Shown here: positions 1-8,592 of the stretch, in pieces | Layout of the letters: every line of letters starts with the position of its first letter | Numbering within the stretch: the stretch's first letter is position 1 | NCBI RefSeq assembly: GCF_900114015.1 | Contig: NZ_FORN01000042.1 | Span: forward strand, 1 to 51,800 | DNA: 51,800 nucleotides | Direction of reading: 5' to 3' | DNA from: Caulobacter sp. UNC279MFTsu5.1 | GTDB lineage: Bacteria > Pseudomonadota > Alphaproteobacteria > Caulobacterales > Caulobacteraceae | The notes under the pieces: model-generated | The model's input: only the letters and a program-made list of their open reading frames with translations | What the model was told of the DNA's origin: nothing | Databases searched by the model: none | Program-made: the position numbers and the translations under genes

Positions 1-375
1 TGGGAAGGGTGCGAAGCGCCCGGGCCTCGCCCGGATGGTTTGCAGTTGTAAGTACCGTTTCGACGAAGTCAGGCGCTTCGCGTGGAGCCGTTATCCGGAA
101 GCCTTCGGATCGCGGATTTTTAACCCGCTCCGATGGAGGCCCCCGACGGGCGGGGTGTTGGCGCGCCCCGGACCGCTTGGGCGATTTCAGCCCAGGCCTG
201 CTGGCTCGATCCGCCTATCCCGGCGCCGGAGTTTCGTCGCGACCAAGGCGAACCTGCTCCGAACCGACCTGGGACGTCTCCGCGGAGACATGACGGACAA
301 GCCTTCCCGCTCGTCCACCCCCGAAGGCCGCATCGGTCGCCGTACGTGCGCCCTCCCCGTGCCTTCAGGTGCAAG
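1..375 (+). repeat. Dispersed structured repeat, copy 1 (pair with 51411-51794)
   Basis: About 100 bp at the left end and 75 bp at the right end are nearly identical to the element at 51411-51794, in the same orientation, while the middle is mostly diverged. The left block can fold: GCGAAGCGCC (11-20) pairs perfectly with GGCGCTTCGC (72-81). It encloses a CGGGC-CTC-GCCCG hairpin (21-33) and a CGT-TTCG-ACG hairpin (56-65). The right block has GAAGGC (323-328) opposite GCCTTC (361-366). A 14-bp palindrome lies at 276-289. Open frames cross it, but the two copies differ by an indel at the position where a reading frame would start, so I treat it as non-coding or RNA-like. The function is unknown, and the left edge may continue outside the window. 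Confidence 0.7.
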
Positions 376-574
376 CAGTATGCGGCCGGTCTGAACGCGG
401 CGGCGCTCGTGACGCTACTTATTTTGTAGAATTTTGAAGTTGTTGCGGTTTGTCCCGCGGTCCACGGGGATAGACGCATGCCCATCCCCGCGGCCGGTGT
501 CATTCCCCGCCGTCGGCCCAGACGGAGATCCGCCCCTCTTGACTTGATGGGAGCGTGAGCGGAAACGCTCGACC
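376..574. other. Intergenic stretch upstream of the purB operon
   Basis: No convincing gene is present. The segment around 415-445 is markedly AT-richer than its surroundings and is a plausible promoter location for the small membrane gene at 575 and for purB, but I cannot define -35/-10 boxes with confidence. Apart from that I see nothing in it. Confidence 0.35.
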
Positions 575-939
575 ATGCTCCAGCGCTACATAAACTTCCG
601 GCTGGTGGCGATCCTCGCCGTGGCGCTGCTGGTCAGTTGGATCGCTCAAGGGCTGACATACGCCGTCCTGCGCGAGATCTCACCGCCGGTCGGCGCTTGG
701 GATTTGATCGACCGCGAAATAGCGGTCAGCCGCCATGACCGGATCATCGTGCATCTGGCCCAGGGCCAAAACCTGTTCCTGCTGGCCGTGCAAACCGCGC
801 ATGTCGTCATCGGCCTAGCGTTCGTCGTCGTGTTCCTCGCCGCCATATGGACCTACGAGGAGCCAAAATCGCGCGCCGAGAGAACCATCAGGCCGCTCAG
901 CCTTGACTCCCCCGCCGGACCCGAGGAAACCCCGCGTCC

Positions 940-943
<4 letters not shown>
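575..943 (+). CDS. Small two-pass membrane protein of unknown function
   Basis: The product is 122 aa with a hydrophobic helix near residues 9-28, a second at about 69-93 and a hydrophilic, proline-rich tail. The region between the helices (about residues 35-65) is probably periplasmic. I recognise no named domain. The gene ends in an ATGA overlap with purB, so the two are almost certainly co-transcribed and translationally coupled. That says more about expression than function, since nothing in the protein suggests a role in purine metabolism. The ATG at 575 is the only sensible start; the ribosome-binding site upstream is weak (a GGAGCG run about 25 nt before). Confidence 0.7.
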
Positions 944-2250
<1,307 letters not shown>

Positions 2251-2272
2251 GGACTCATTCGTTTCCTACCCC

Positions 2273-2385
2273 TGTCACCCCGGACGCAGCCCGACGAACG
2301 TCGGGCGAAGATCCGGGGCCGCCGGAAACTCGGCGCTCAGGCGTCGGTCCCGGTTCGGCGCGCCGCGCGCTTGTCCGGGATGACA
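2273..2385. repeat. REP-like palindromic element, family A copy 1
   Basis: Starts TGTCACCCCGGACG and ends GTCCGGGATGACA, so the ends are inverted repeats. Internally it has GCCCGACGAACGTCGGGC and a GATCCGGGGCC/GGTCCCGG pair. Related elements of the same length lie at 8392-8524, 23292-23402 and 46045-46157. It sits between purB and the glycosylase gene. Confidence 0.85.
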
Positions 2386-2425
2386 CGCCGAGGAAGCGGT
2401 TCGTCATGATGCTGGAGCGCCCGGC

Positions 2426-2926
2426 ATGACCCGAAAATCCGGCTTCCCGCCCGTCGTCGACGCGACCACCCGCGTGCTGGTCCTGGGCAGCCTGCCGGGC
2501 GGGGCCTCGCTGGCCGCGGGGCAGTACTACGGCAATCCCCGCAACGCCTTCTGGCGGCTGATGGAAGGCGTGCTCGACACGCCGCTGGTCACGCTGGCCT
2601 ATGACGACCGGCTGGCCGCCCTGCTTGCGCGGGGCGTGGGCCTGTGGGACGTGATCGCGCAGGCCGAGCGGCCCGGCAGCCTGGACGCCGCCATCCGCGA
2701 TCCCGCCGCCAACGACCTGCTCGCCCTGGTCGAGACCTTGCCCGACTTGCGCGCCGTGGCCTTCAACGGCGGCACGGCGGCCAAGCTCGGCGGCCGGCTG
2801 GTCGGCGGCCGCGTCGCCACCCTGGCCCTCCCCTCCTCCAGCCCCGCCCACGCGGCGCGGTCGTTCGCGCAGAAGGCCGACCTCTGGAACGGCCTGCGGG
2901 CTTTCCTGCCTACCAGAGTCAGCTGA
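2426..2926 (+). CDS. DNA-deoxyinosine (hypoxanthine) glycosylase, UDG superfamily
   Basis: The product is 166 aa. The N-terminal motif GSLPGGASLAAGQYYGNP (residues 22-39) followed by RNAFW matches the active-site region of the family-6 uracil-DNA glycosylase superfamily, whose characterised members excise hypoxanthine from deaminated adenine. The second superfamily motif is LPSSSPAHA near the C terminus. The protein would act in the cytoplasm in base-excision repair and needs no cofactor. The start at 2426 follows a REP element; no strong ribosome-binding site is visible. The stop overlaps the 3' end of the convergent vapC remnant by 8 nt. A general UDG-fold hydrolase is the alternative, but the motif 1 spacing fits the hypoxanthine branch. 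Confidence 0.85.
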   Translation: MTRKSGFPPVVDATTRVLVLGSLPGGASLAAGQYYGNPRNAFWRLMEGVLDTPLVTLAYDDRLAALLARGVGLWDVIAQAERPGSLDAAIRDPAANDLLALVETLPDLRAVAFNGGTAAKLGGRLVGGRVATLALPSSSPAHAARSFAQKADLWNGLRAFLPTRVS

Positions 2927-3185
2927 CGCCGTAGCCGTCGAAGACCGCCTTTTTCGAGACCAGCGAGGTGTTCTCGACGATCGCCTGGGCGATCGGCACG
3001 CGATCGAAAGGATCCTTGTGCGGAAGCGTCGACGAACCGGCGACGCGGGCGTGGGTCAGCCTAATCGGCAAGGACTGAAAGCCCAGCGCCTCGATCTCGC
3101 CCTCGAACCTCGCAGCCGGCACGGCGGCCTCGGAAAGCTTGCCGATGCAGTGCGGGCGAAAAGCAGATCGAGGATGGGTCGCCAC
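2919..3185 (-). pseudogene. Remnant of a VapC PIN-domain toxin
   Basis: The reading frame preserves the C-terminal half of a VapC-type PIN ribonuclease: an IGKL...EIEALGF...LPI segment, then HKDPFDRVPIAQAIVEN (the acidic DPFDR motif) and a final VFDGYGVS. The N-terminal strand with the first catalytic Asp (normally an LLDTH motif) and the tryptophan-rich second motif are absent, and no other frame upstream supplies them before the promoter of the peptidase gene. The last residues (usually LW) are also missing. No VapB-like antitoxin gene is adjacent. I infer a decayed, non-functional toxin gene; the open frame is only the residue of that decay. Confidence 0.75.
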
Positions 3186-3258
3186 ATTACAGCATTTTCA
3201 TCTGCGTCCGCCCCGCAACTAGGGCAGCATCCTGCGTTCCGAGGAGAGACCTTATCCT

Positions 3259-5259
3259 ATGCGCATCTTCCTGCTGGCCGCCGTTTCGGCGGTCGCCCTG
3301 TCCACGACCGCCCTGGCGGCCGATCCGCCGGCCAAGGCGATGTACGGCGACTGGGGCGTCGACCTGACCGCCGGCGACCGGTCGATCTCGCCGGGGACCG
3401 ACTTCGACAAATACGCCAACGGCGCCTGGGCGGCGCGCACCAAGATTCCCGACGACCAGGCCTCGGCCGGCGTCGGTTACGACGTCTACAACCGCGCGCA
3501 GGACCAGCTGCGCACCCTGATCGAGACGGCCGACGCCTCGACCCAGATCGGCGCGCTCTACAAGAGCTTCATCGACGAGGCCAAGGTCGAGGCGGTCGAC
3601 GACAAGCCGCTGAAGGCGGACCTGGCCAGGATCGCCGCGATCAAGTCCAAGGCCGACTTCGCCGTCGCCATGGGCCAGGCCCAGGGCGGCTTCGGCGGCG
3701 GCGTCTTCTCGCTGGACATCTATCCGGACGCCAAGAACCCGGAGATCAACACCCTCTATATCGGCCAGGCCGGCCTGGGCCTGCCCGACCGCGACTACTA
3801 CCTGACCGACGGTTTCAAGCCGCAGCTGGCCGCCTACACCGCCTTCATCGAGCGGGCCCTGAAGATGGCCGGCTATCCCGACCCGGCCAAGAGCGCCGCC
3901 GACGTCGTGGCCTTCGAGACCAAGATCGCCAAGGTCAGCTGGCCGGTCGCCGACCGCCGCGACATCGACAAGACCTACAACCCGACCACCGCCGCCGAAC
4001 TGGCGACCTATGCGCCGTTCCCCTGGACGCCCTACCTGGCCGCGGCCGGCATGCCGGGCCTGACCAAGGTGGTGCTAGGCGAGAAGACCGCCGTGCGCGA
4101 CATCGCCAAGGTCTATGACGAGACGCCGCTGGAGACGCTGAAGGCCTGGCAGACCTTCAACGTCGTGGCCGAGACCTCGCCGTACCTGTCCAAGCGCTTC
4201 GTCGACAGCCGCTTCGAGTACGTCAAGGTTCTGAGCGGCCAGTCGACCCTGCGGCCCCGCTGGAAGCGCGGCGTGCAGCTGGTCGACGGCAGCCTGGGCG
4301 AGGTGGTCGGCCAGGCCTATGTCGCCAAGTACTTCCCGCCCAGCTCCAAGGCCCAGATGATCGAGCTGATCGCCAACCTGAAGACGGCCATGGCCGCGCG
4401 GATCCAGAAGGCGCCGTGGATGAGCCCGGCGACCAAGGCCGAGGCCCTGACCAAGCTTAGCAAGATGCAGGTGATGGTCGGCTATCCCGACAAGTGGCGC
4501 GACTATTCGGGCCTGAAGCTGGACGCGAACGACCTCTACGGCAACGTCGCGGCCAGCCGGCGCTTCGAGTGGGCCTATACGCTGAGCGACCTGGGCAAGC
4601 CCGTCGACCACGGCAAGTGGGGCATGACCCCGCAGACCGTGAACGCCTACAACGGCGGGCTGGAGAACAAGATCGTCTTCCCGGCCGGCATCCTGCAGGC
4701 GCCCTATTTCGATCCGGCCGCCGATCCGGCGGTGAACTACGGCGCGATCGGCGCGGTGATCGGCCACGAGATCAGCCACGGCTTCGACGACCAGGGCCGC
4801 AAGATCGACGCCACCGGCAAGCTGCGCGACTGGTGGACCGCCGAGGACGCCAAGCGCTTCGACGCCCAGGCCGACGTGCTGGGCAAGCAATACGACGCCT
4901 ACGAGCCCGTGCCCGGCGCCCACATCAACGGCAAGCTGACCATGGGCGAGAACATCGCCGACCTGGCCGGCCTGCAGGTGGCCCTGGACGCCTACCACGC
5001 CTCGCTGGGCGGCAAGCCGGCCCCGGTGATCGGCGGCCTGACCGGCGACCAGCGGCTGTTCCTGGCCTTCGCCCAGGCCTGGCAGGACAAGTCGCGCCCC
5101 GACTCGCTGAAGCAGCAGATGGCGTCCGACCCGCATTCGCCGTCGTCGTTCCGCGTGGTGGGCCCCACCCGCAATGTCGACGCCTGGTATGCGGCCTTCG
5201 GGGTCAAGCCGGGCGACACCTACTACCTGCCGCCCGAAGCCCGCTCGCGGGTCTGGTGA
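3259..5259 (+). CDS. M13 family zinc metalloendopeptidase (neprilysin/PepO-like)
   Basis: The product is 666 aa with a cleavable signal peptide (hydrophobic core in residues 3-18, cleavage near ALAAD), so it is exported to the periplasm or outside. The M13 zinc site is intact: HEISH at 503-507 and the third ligand in GENIAD (E564, with D568). The substrate-binding motif NAYNGG replaces the commoner NAYY. Length and domain order (long N-terminal M13_N, then the catalytic domain) are typical. Family members cleave peptides on the N-terminal side of hydrophobic residues. A good Shine-Dalgarno (GAGGAG, about 3240-3245) supports the start. It is monocistronic: the vapC remnant lies upstream and a convergent gene downstream. 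Confidence 0.95.
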   Translation: MRIFLLAAVSAVALSTTALAADPPAKAMYGDWGVDLTAGDRSISPGTDFDKYANGAWAARTKIPDDQASAGVGYDVYNRAQDQLRTLIETADASTQIGALYKSFIDEAKVEAVDDKPLKADLARIAAIKSKADFAVAMGQAQGGFGGGVFSLDIYPDAKNPEINTLYIGQAGLGLPDRDYYLTDGFKPQLAAYTAFIERALKMAGYPDPAKSAADVVAFETKIAKVSWPVADRRDIDKTYNPTTAAELATYAPFPWTPYLAAAGMPGLTKVVLGEKTAVRDIAKVYDETPLETLKAWQTFNVVAETSPYLSKRFVDSRFEYVKVLSGQSTLRPRWKRGVQLVDGSLGEVVGQAYVAKYFPPSSKAQMIELIANLKTAMAARIQKAPWMSPATKAEALTKLSKMQVMVGYPDKWRDYSGLKLDANDLYGNVAASRRFEWAYTLSDLGKPVDHGKWGMTPQTVNAYNGGLENKIVFPAGILQAPYFDPAADPAVNYGAIGAVIGHEISHGFDDQGRKIDATGKLRDWWTAEDAKRFDAQADVLGKQYDAYEPVPGAHINGKLTMGENIADLAGLQVALDAYHASLGGKPAPVIGGLTGDQRLFLAFAQAWQDKSRPDSLKQQMASDPHSPSSFRVVGPTRNVDAWYAAFGVKPGDTYYLPPEARSRVW

Positions 5260-5267
5260 TGTGAAAA

Positions 5268-5296
5268 GGCCCGCGCCGCATCGCGCGGCGCGGGCC
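5268..5296 (-). terminator. Rho-independent terminator of the minus-strand gene at 5317
   Basis: A perfect 12-bp stem, GGCCCGCGCCGC (5268-5279) with GCGGCGCGGGCC (5285-5296), encloses a 5-nt loop. On the minus strand the hairpin is followed by TTTT. On the plus strand there is no U tract, so it mainly serves the minus-strand gene but may also slow readthrough from the peptidase. Confidence 0.8.
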
Positions 5297-5316
5297 TCCG
5301 ATTCGAACCGTCCGGA

Positions 5317-5736
5317 TCAGGCGATGTGCTTGACCGGCACGTGCTCGACATGGGTGTTCAGGTAGTTGAAGCCGCCCGAGCCGTTCCAGGCCTGGTCGAC
5401 CGACAGCGCGGCCGTGAACTTGGCCAGGAACGAGCCGATGGCGGGCGGCGGCACGCTGTAGACGAATTCGCCGCTCAGCGAGACCAACTGGTGGTTGGGG
5501 CCGAAACCGGTCTGATAGATCTGGCCGGTGACCGGGAAGCGATGATTGCCGCCCAGCACCGCCTGGTTGACCTCGGCGATGCCGCTGACATGGCCCGAGG
5601 CCGCCTGGACGGTGAGGGCCAGGTTGACGATCGGGGCGCCGGGCGTGCCGACATTGCCGACCACCGCCTTGACGAAATAGAGCCCGATCTTGTCGCCGGC
5701 CTGCTGGGTGTGAAGCGTACCGATATCATCGGCCAT
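5317..5736 (-). CDS. Small DUF1842-like protein
   Basis: The product is 139 aa, with no signal peptide or membrane segment. Its pattern (an N-terminal GLYFVKAVVGN strand, a GAPIVNLALTVQA strand, then VSGIAEVNQAV and alternating hydrophobic strands) resembles the poorly characterised DUF1842 family of beta-rich proteins; I am only moderately sure of that. I chose the ATG at 5736 over the longer frame to 5817 because AAGGAGGACGC lies directly upstream, one of the best Shine-Dalgarno sequences in the window. It is monocistronic with its own terminator. Function unknown. Confidence 0.75.
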   Translation of the reverse strand: MADDIGTLHTQQAGDKIGLYFVKAVVGNVGTPGAPIVNLALTVQAASGHVSGIAEVNQAVLGGNHRFPVTGQIYQTGFGPNHQLVSLSGEFVYSVPPPAIGSFLAKFTAALSVDQAWNGSGGFNYLNTHVEHVPVKHIA

Positions 5737-5910
5737 GGTGCGTCCTCCTTGCGTTGGCGACCGTCCAGGTCGCCTTACGCGAGCGTGATACATCCGCGCG
5801 TTGAGGACACCCAACAAAACCTTTGGGCGTTTTCTTGTTTTCTATCAACCAAAGCGAGAAGACGATCCGTGCACGGCGCAGGGCGATCGCACGCCCGCCG
5901 CAAACGACAA

Positions 5911-5942
5911 GGCCCGGCGGCGACGGGCGTCGCGGCCGGGCC
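5911..5942 (-). terminator. Terminator hairpin after the DUF1476 gene
   Basis: GGCCCGGC (5911-5918) pairs with GCCGGGCC (5935-5942), enclosing a second stem GCGAC/GTCGC with a 4-nt loop. On the minus strand the hairpin is followed by TTGTCGTTT. It fits termination of the gene at 5983-6300. Confidence 0.65.
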
Positions 5943-5982
5943 TCGCGGGCGGTGTTAGATTATTTCGCCGAAACGGCTCGGC

Positions 5983-6300
5983 CTATTCGCCGGCGGCGAT
6001 CTGGCCGCGGGCCAGGGCCAGCAGTTCGTCCATCTTGCGACGAACCTCGCCCTCGCCGACATTGACGCCCGAGCCCTTCAGGTCGCCGGCGACCTTGCGC
6101 AGCACGTCCTCGTCGCCGGGCTGCTCGAAATCGGATTTCACCACGGCGCGGGCGTACTCCTCGACCGTCGCCAGGCCCATCAGCTCGGCCGCCCATTCGC
6201 CCAGCAGGCGGTTGCGGCGGGCGGTCGCCTTGAATTCCTGTTCCTGCTCCAGCGCGAACTTGCGTTCGAAACCCTGTTCGCGTTCGTCGAAGGTGGTCAT
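5983..6300 (-). CDS. DUF1476 protein, F1-ATPase inhibitor zeta subunit
   Basis: The product (105 aa, the family length) carries the alphaproteobacterial zeta-subunit signature: MTTFDEREQGFERKFALEQE at the N terminus, then FKATARRN and LLGEWAAELMG. In Paracoccus the homologous zeta subunit binds F1-ATPase and uses its N-terminal helix to block ATP hydrolysis; in other alphaproteobacteria inhibition is weaker, so the strength here is unknown. The start at 6300 places the conserved MTTFDERE at the N terminus; the longer frame to 6366 adds unconserved sequence. It is divergent from purC, with a 290-bp shared upstream region. Confidence 0.9.
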   Translation of the reverse strand: MTTFDEREQGFERKFALEQEQEFKATARRNRLLGEWAAELMGLATVEEYARAVVKSDFEQPGDEDVLRKVAGDLKGSGVNVGEGEVRRKMDELLALARGQIAAGE

Positions 6301-6590
6301 GAAAGCCCCAATAGTCTCTGAGCCGGCTGCATATCCTCTGGCGAGCCGCCGGGCAATCGGAAGCAACGCCGCAGCATCACCGATCCGCTCACAATCGCGC
6401 CGTTCCGGCTAGGGTCGTTTGCGCCAGGGGCCGCGTTCGGCTAGTTTCGGGACGACATTTTTCGTGAGCGGCCTTGAGTCGGACGCCGCGCGCAGCTATC
6501 CGCCGCGCGCGCTTTTCGTTTCTCCGGAGATTTCCGGCCGGTTTTTCCGGGAGGGGCGCGCCCGCAACCAGAAGGGCCTCGACGAGAGCC
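6301..6590. promoter_or_regulatory. Divergent control region between DUF1476 gene and purC
   Basis: There are 290 bp between two divergent starts. It must contain both promoters. The purC-proximal part has short G/C-rich palindromes and T runs (6457-6462, 6542-6546) that could form a leader hairpin, but I cannot match a known purine riboswitch. An open frame from 6474 runs in frame into purC, but its sequence is not PurC-like. Confidence 0.35.
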
Positions 6591-7349
6591 ATGACCACCC
6601 GCCGCAAGAAGATCTACGAAGGCAAGGCCAAGATCCTGTACGAGGGTCCCGAGCCCGGCACCCTCATCCAGTACTTCAAGGACGACGCCACGGCCTTCAA
6701 CGCCCAGAAGAAGGCTGTCCTCGAAGGCAAGGGCGTGATCAACAACCGCATCAGCGAGTACATCATGACTCGCCTGAACGGCATCGGCGTGCAGAACCAC
6801 TTCATCCGCCGTCTCAGCCTGCGCGAGCAGCTGATCAAGGAAGTCGAGATCATCCCCCTCGAGGTGGTGGTGCGCAACATCGCCGCCGGCTCGATCGCCA
6901 CGCGCCTGGGCCTGACCGAAGGCACCCCGCTGCCGCGCTCGATCATCGAGTTCTACTACAAGGACGACAAGCTGGGCGACCCGATGGTCTCCGAGGAGCA
7001 CATCACCGCGTTCAACTGGGCCGCCACCCAGGAGATCGACGACATGATGGCCATGGCCCTGCGGGTGAACGACTATCTGTCGGGCCTGTTCAGCGGCGTC
7101 GGCATCACCCTGGTCGACTTCAAGATCGAGTTCGGCCGCGTCTATGAAGGCGACTTCAGCCGCGTGATCCTGGCCGACGAGATCAGCCCCGACAGCTGCC
7201 GGCTGTGGGATTCGGCCACCAACGAGAAGATGGACAAGGACCGGTTCCGCCGCGACCTGGGCAATGTCATCGAAAGCTACACCGAGGTGGCCCGCCGCCT
7301 CGGCATCATGAAGGAAATGCCCACCGTCATCCAAGGCGGCGTGCACTAG
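6591..7349 (+). CDS. purC: SAICAR synthetase (phosphoribosylaminoimidazole-succinocarboxamide synthase)
   Basis: The product (252 aa, the usual length of the bacterial single-domain enzyme) joins aspartate to CAIR with ATP to give SAICAR, the substrate of PurB. Visible motifs: KIYEGKAK at residues 7-14, PLEVVVRN (89-96), DFKIEFG (176-182) and DEISPDS (196-202), all family signatures for nucleotide and substrate binding. I chose the ATG at 6591 because the family begins within a few residues of KxxYEGKAK; the in-frame ATG at 6474 would add 39 arginine-rich residues. The next gene, purS, is 169 nt downstream past a palindromic element, and a terminator follows purS. Confidence 0.97.
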   Translation: MTTRRKKIYEGKAKILYEGPEPGTLIQYFKDDATAFNAQKKAVLEGKGVINNRISEYIMTRLNGIGVQNHFIRRLSLREQLIKEVEIIPLEVVVRNIAAGSIATRLGLTEGTPLPRSIIEFYYKDDKLGDPMVSEEHITAFNWAATQEIDDMMAMALRVNDYLSGLFSGVGITLVDFKIEFGRVYEGDFSRVILADEISPDSCRLWDSATNEKMDKDRFRRDLGNVIESYTEVARRLGIMKEMPTVIQGGVH

Positions 7350-7361
7350 TTGGGATCTCCT

Positions 7362-7475
7362 CCCTCGTGCAACGGGGGAGGTGGCGCGATGCGCGGCATC
7401 GTGACGGAGGGGGCGCACCGCCCGATCGCCGTGGACGGGACGCCCCCTCCACCGCTTCGCGATCCCCCTCCCCCG
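7362..7475. repeat. GC-rich palindromic element, family B copy 1
   Basis: CTCCCTCGTGCAACGGGGGAG forms a hairpin at the left. GGAGGGGGCGCACC and ACGCCCCCTCC pair across the middle, and CCCCCTCCCCC closes it. Related CCCCCTC/GAGGGGG elements lie at 20211-20335 and 51226-51375. It separates purC from purS. Confidence 0.7.
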
Positions 7476-7518
7476 TTTGGCTTCGCCGCCCTGGCGGGTC
7501 ACGGATGAGGAGAAGAAG

Positions 7519-7758
7519 TTGAAAGCCAAGGTTCAAGTGTTCCTCAAGCCCGGCGTGCTGGACGTCCAGGGCAAGGCCGTCGAAGCCGCCCTGCACGGCC
7601 TGGGCTGGGCCGACGTCTCGGGCGTGCGGGTGGGCCGCACCATCGAGTTCGACCTGACGGAGACCGACGCCGCCAAGGCCGAGGCCGAGGTCAAGGCCAT
7701 GTGCGACAAGCTGCTGGCCAACACGGTCATCGAAAGCTACCGCGTCGAGATCGCCTGA
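7519..7758 (+). CDS. purS: FGAM synthase subunit PurS
   Basis: The product is 79 aa, the typical length. PurS is the small structural subunit that bridges PurL and PurQ in the three-subunit formylglycinamidine ribonucleotide synthase of bacteria with short PurL. The sequence KVQVFLKPGVLDVQGKAVE followed by LGW and VRVGRTIEFDL is characteristic. I start at the TTG at 7519: it gives MKAKVQVFLKPG, matches family N termini, and has GAGGAG 7-12 nt upstream. An in-frame TTG at 7477 would read through repeat DNA. The rare TTG start probably lowers output relative to PurC. Confidence 0.93.
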   Translation: MKAKVQVFLKPGVLDVQGKAVEAALHGLGWADVSGVRVGRTIEFDLTETDAAKAEAEVKAMCDKLLANTVIESYRVEIA

Positions 7759-7767
7759 CACAGACTT

Positions 7768-7793
7768 GGGGACATGCGCCTGCGCATGTCCCC
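7768..7793. repeat. 26-nt perfect hairpin, copy 1 (pair with 45008-45033)
   Basis: GGGGACATGCGC and GCGCATGTCCCC form a 12-bp stem with a 2-nt CT loop. The hairpin at 45008-45033 has the same outer stem (GGGGACA/TGTCCCC) and the same loop but a different, fully compensated inner stem. It begins 9 nt after the purS stop. Confidence 0.75.
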
Positions 7794-7803
7794 GCGGCAT
7801 CCG

Positions 7804-7837
7804 AAGCGCCCTCCCCCGGGAGCGGCGCTTTTTCTTT
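7804..7837 (+). terminator. Rho-independent terminator after purS
   Basis: AAGCGCC and CTCCC (7804-7815) pair with GGGAG and GGCGCTT (7818-7830, one bulged C), followed by a T-rich run (TTTTCTTT). It should end the purC-purS transcript ahead of the DUF3291 gene. Confidence 0.85.
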
Positions 7838-7897
7838 GCGCCACGCCTTCCGCTCCCGCCTCGACGCCCCATGTTCGGGAAACACGGAGGGGACCCC

Positions 7898-8383
7898 ATG
7901 AGCGCGAAGTACGAACTGGCCCAGGTCAATATCGGTCGCCTGCGCGCGCCGATCGATCACCCGATGATCAAGGACTTCTTCGACAACCTGGGTCCGATCA
8001 ACGCCCTGGCCGAGGCCTCGCCCGGCTTCGTCTGGCGCCTGACCGGCGAAGGCGACAACGCCACCGACCTGCAGCCGTTCGACGACCCGATGATCGCGAT
8101 CAACATGTCGGTCTGGACCGACATCCCGTCGCTGGGGGCCTATGTCTACCGCAGCGGCCACGTGCAGTTCATGCGCCGCCGCCGCGAGTGGTTCGAACAC
8201 ATGGACCTGTACATGGCCCTGTGGTGGGTCCCGGTCGGCCACCGCCCGACCATCGAGGAGGCCAAGCAAAAGCTGGCCCTGCTCGAGGCCCACGGGCCAA
8301 CGCCGGAAGCCTTCACCTTCAAGATCCCCTTCCCCGCGCCGGACAAGGCGACGGTGGAGCCGGTGCTGGACGAGTGTGCTTAG
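7898..8383 (+). CDS. DUF3291 domain protein
   Basis: The product (161 aa, soluble) matches the DUF3291 family. It opens with YELAQVNIGRLRAP, then has SPGFVWRL, DDPMIAINMSVWTDI and a central RRREWFEHM segment. The fold of this family resembles the dimeric alpha-beta barrel of antibiotic monooxygenase-like proteins, but no function is established. The ATG at 7898 follows GGAGGGG at a good distance; the longer frames upstream cross the purS terminator. It lies between purS and purQ but is separated from each by a terminator and a REP element, so I do not infer a purine role. Confidence 0.85.
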   Translation: MSAKYELAQVNIGRLRAPIDHPMIKDFFDNLGPINALAEASPGFVWRLTGEGDNATDLQPFDDPMIAINMSVWTDIPSLGAYVYRSGHVQFMRRRREWFEHMDLYMALWWVPVGHRPTIEEAKQKLALLEAHGPTPEAFTFKIPFPAPDKATVEPVLDECA

Positions 8384-8391
8384 CCAACTAA

Positions 8392-8524
8392 GACTGTCAT
8401 CCCGGTAAGACTGTCATCCCGGACGAGCGCGCAGCGCGGAGATCCGGGACCGACGCGTGAACTCGGCGTTTCCGGCGGTCCCGGATCTTCGCCCGGCTTT
8501 CGTCGGGCTACGTCCGGGATGACA
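8392..8524. repeat. REP-like palindromic element, family A copy 2
   Basis: GACTGTCATCCCGG occurs twice (8392 and 8409), and the right end is GTCCGGGATGACA. Internal arms GATCCGGGACC and GGTCCCGGATC, and GCCCGGCTTTCGTCGGGC, match the copies at 2273, 46045 and, less closely, 23292. The doubled left end looks like a small internal duplication. Confidence 0.88.
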
Positions 8525-8592
8525 AATCTATTGGCGCGATCAGACCTCCCGCCCGCTGACAACCCCCGCGAACGGTGCTACAGGCCCGCGCC

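Noticed and set aside
35..394. A protein gene inside the left structured element
   Set aside because: The copy at the right end of the window does not keep the frame; an indel at the putative start and a diverged middle argue against coding.
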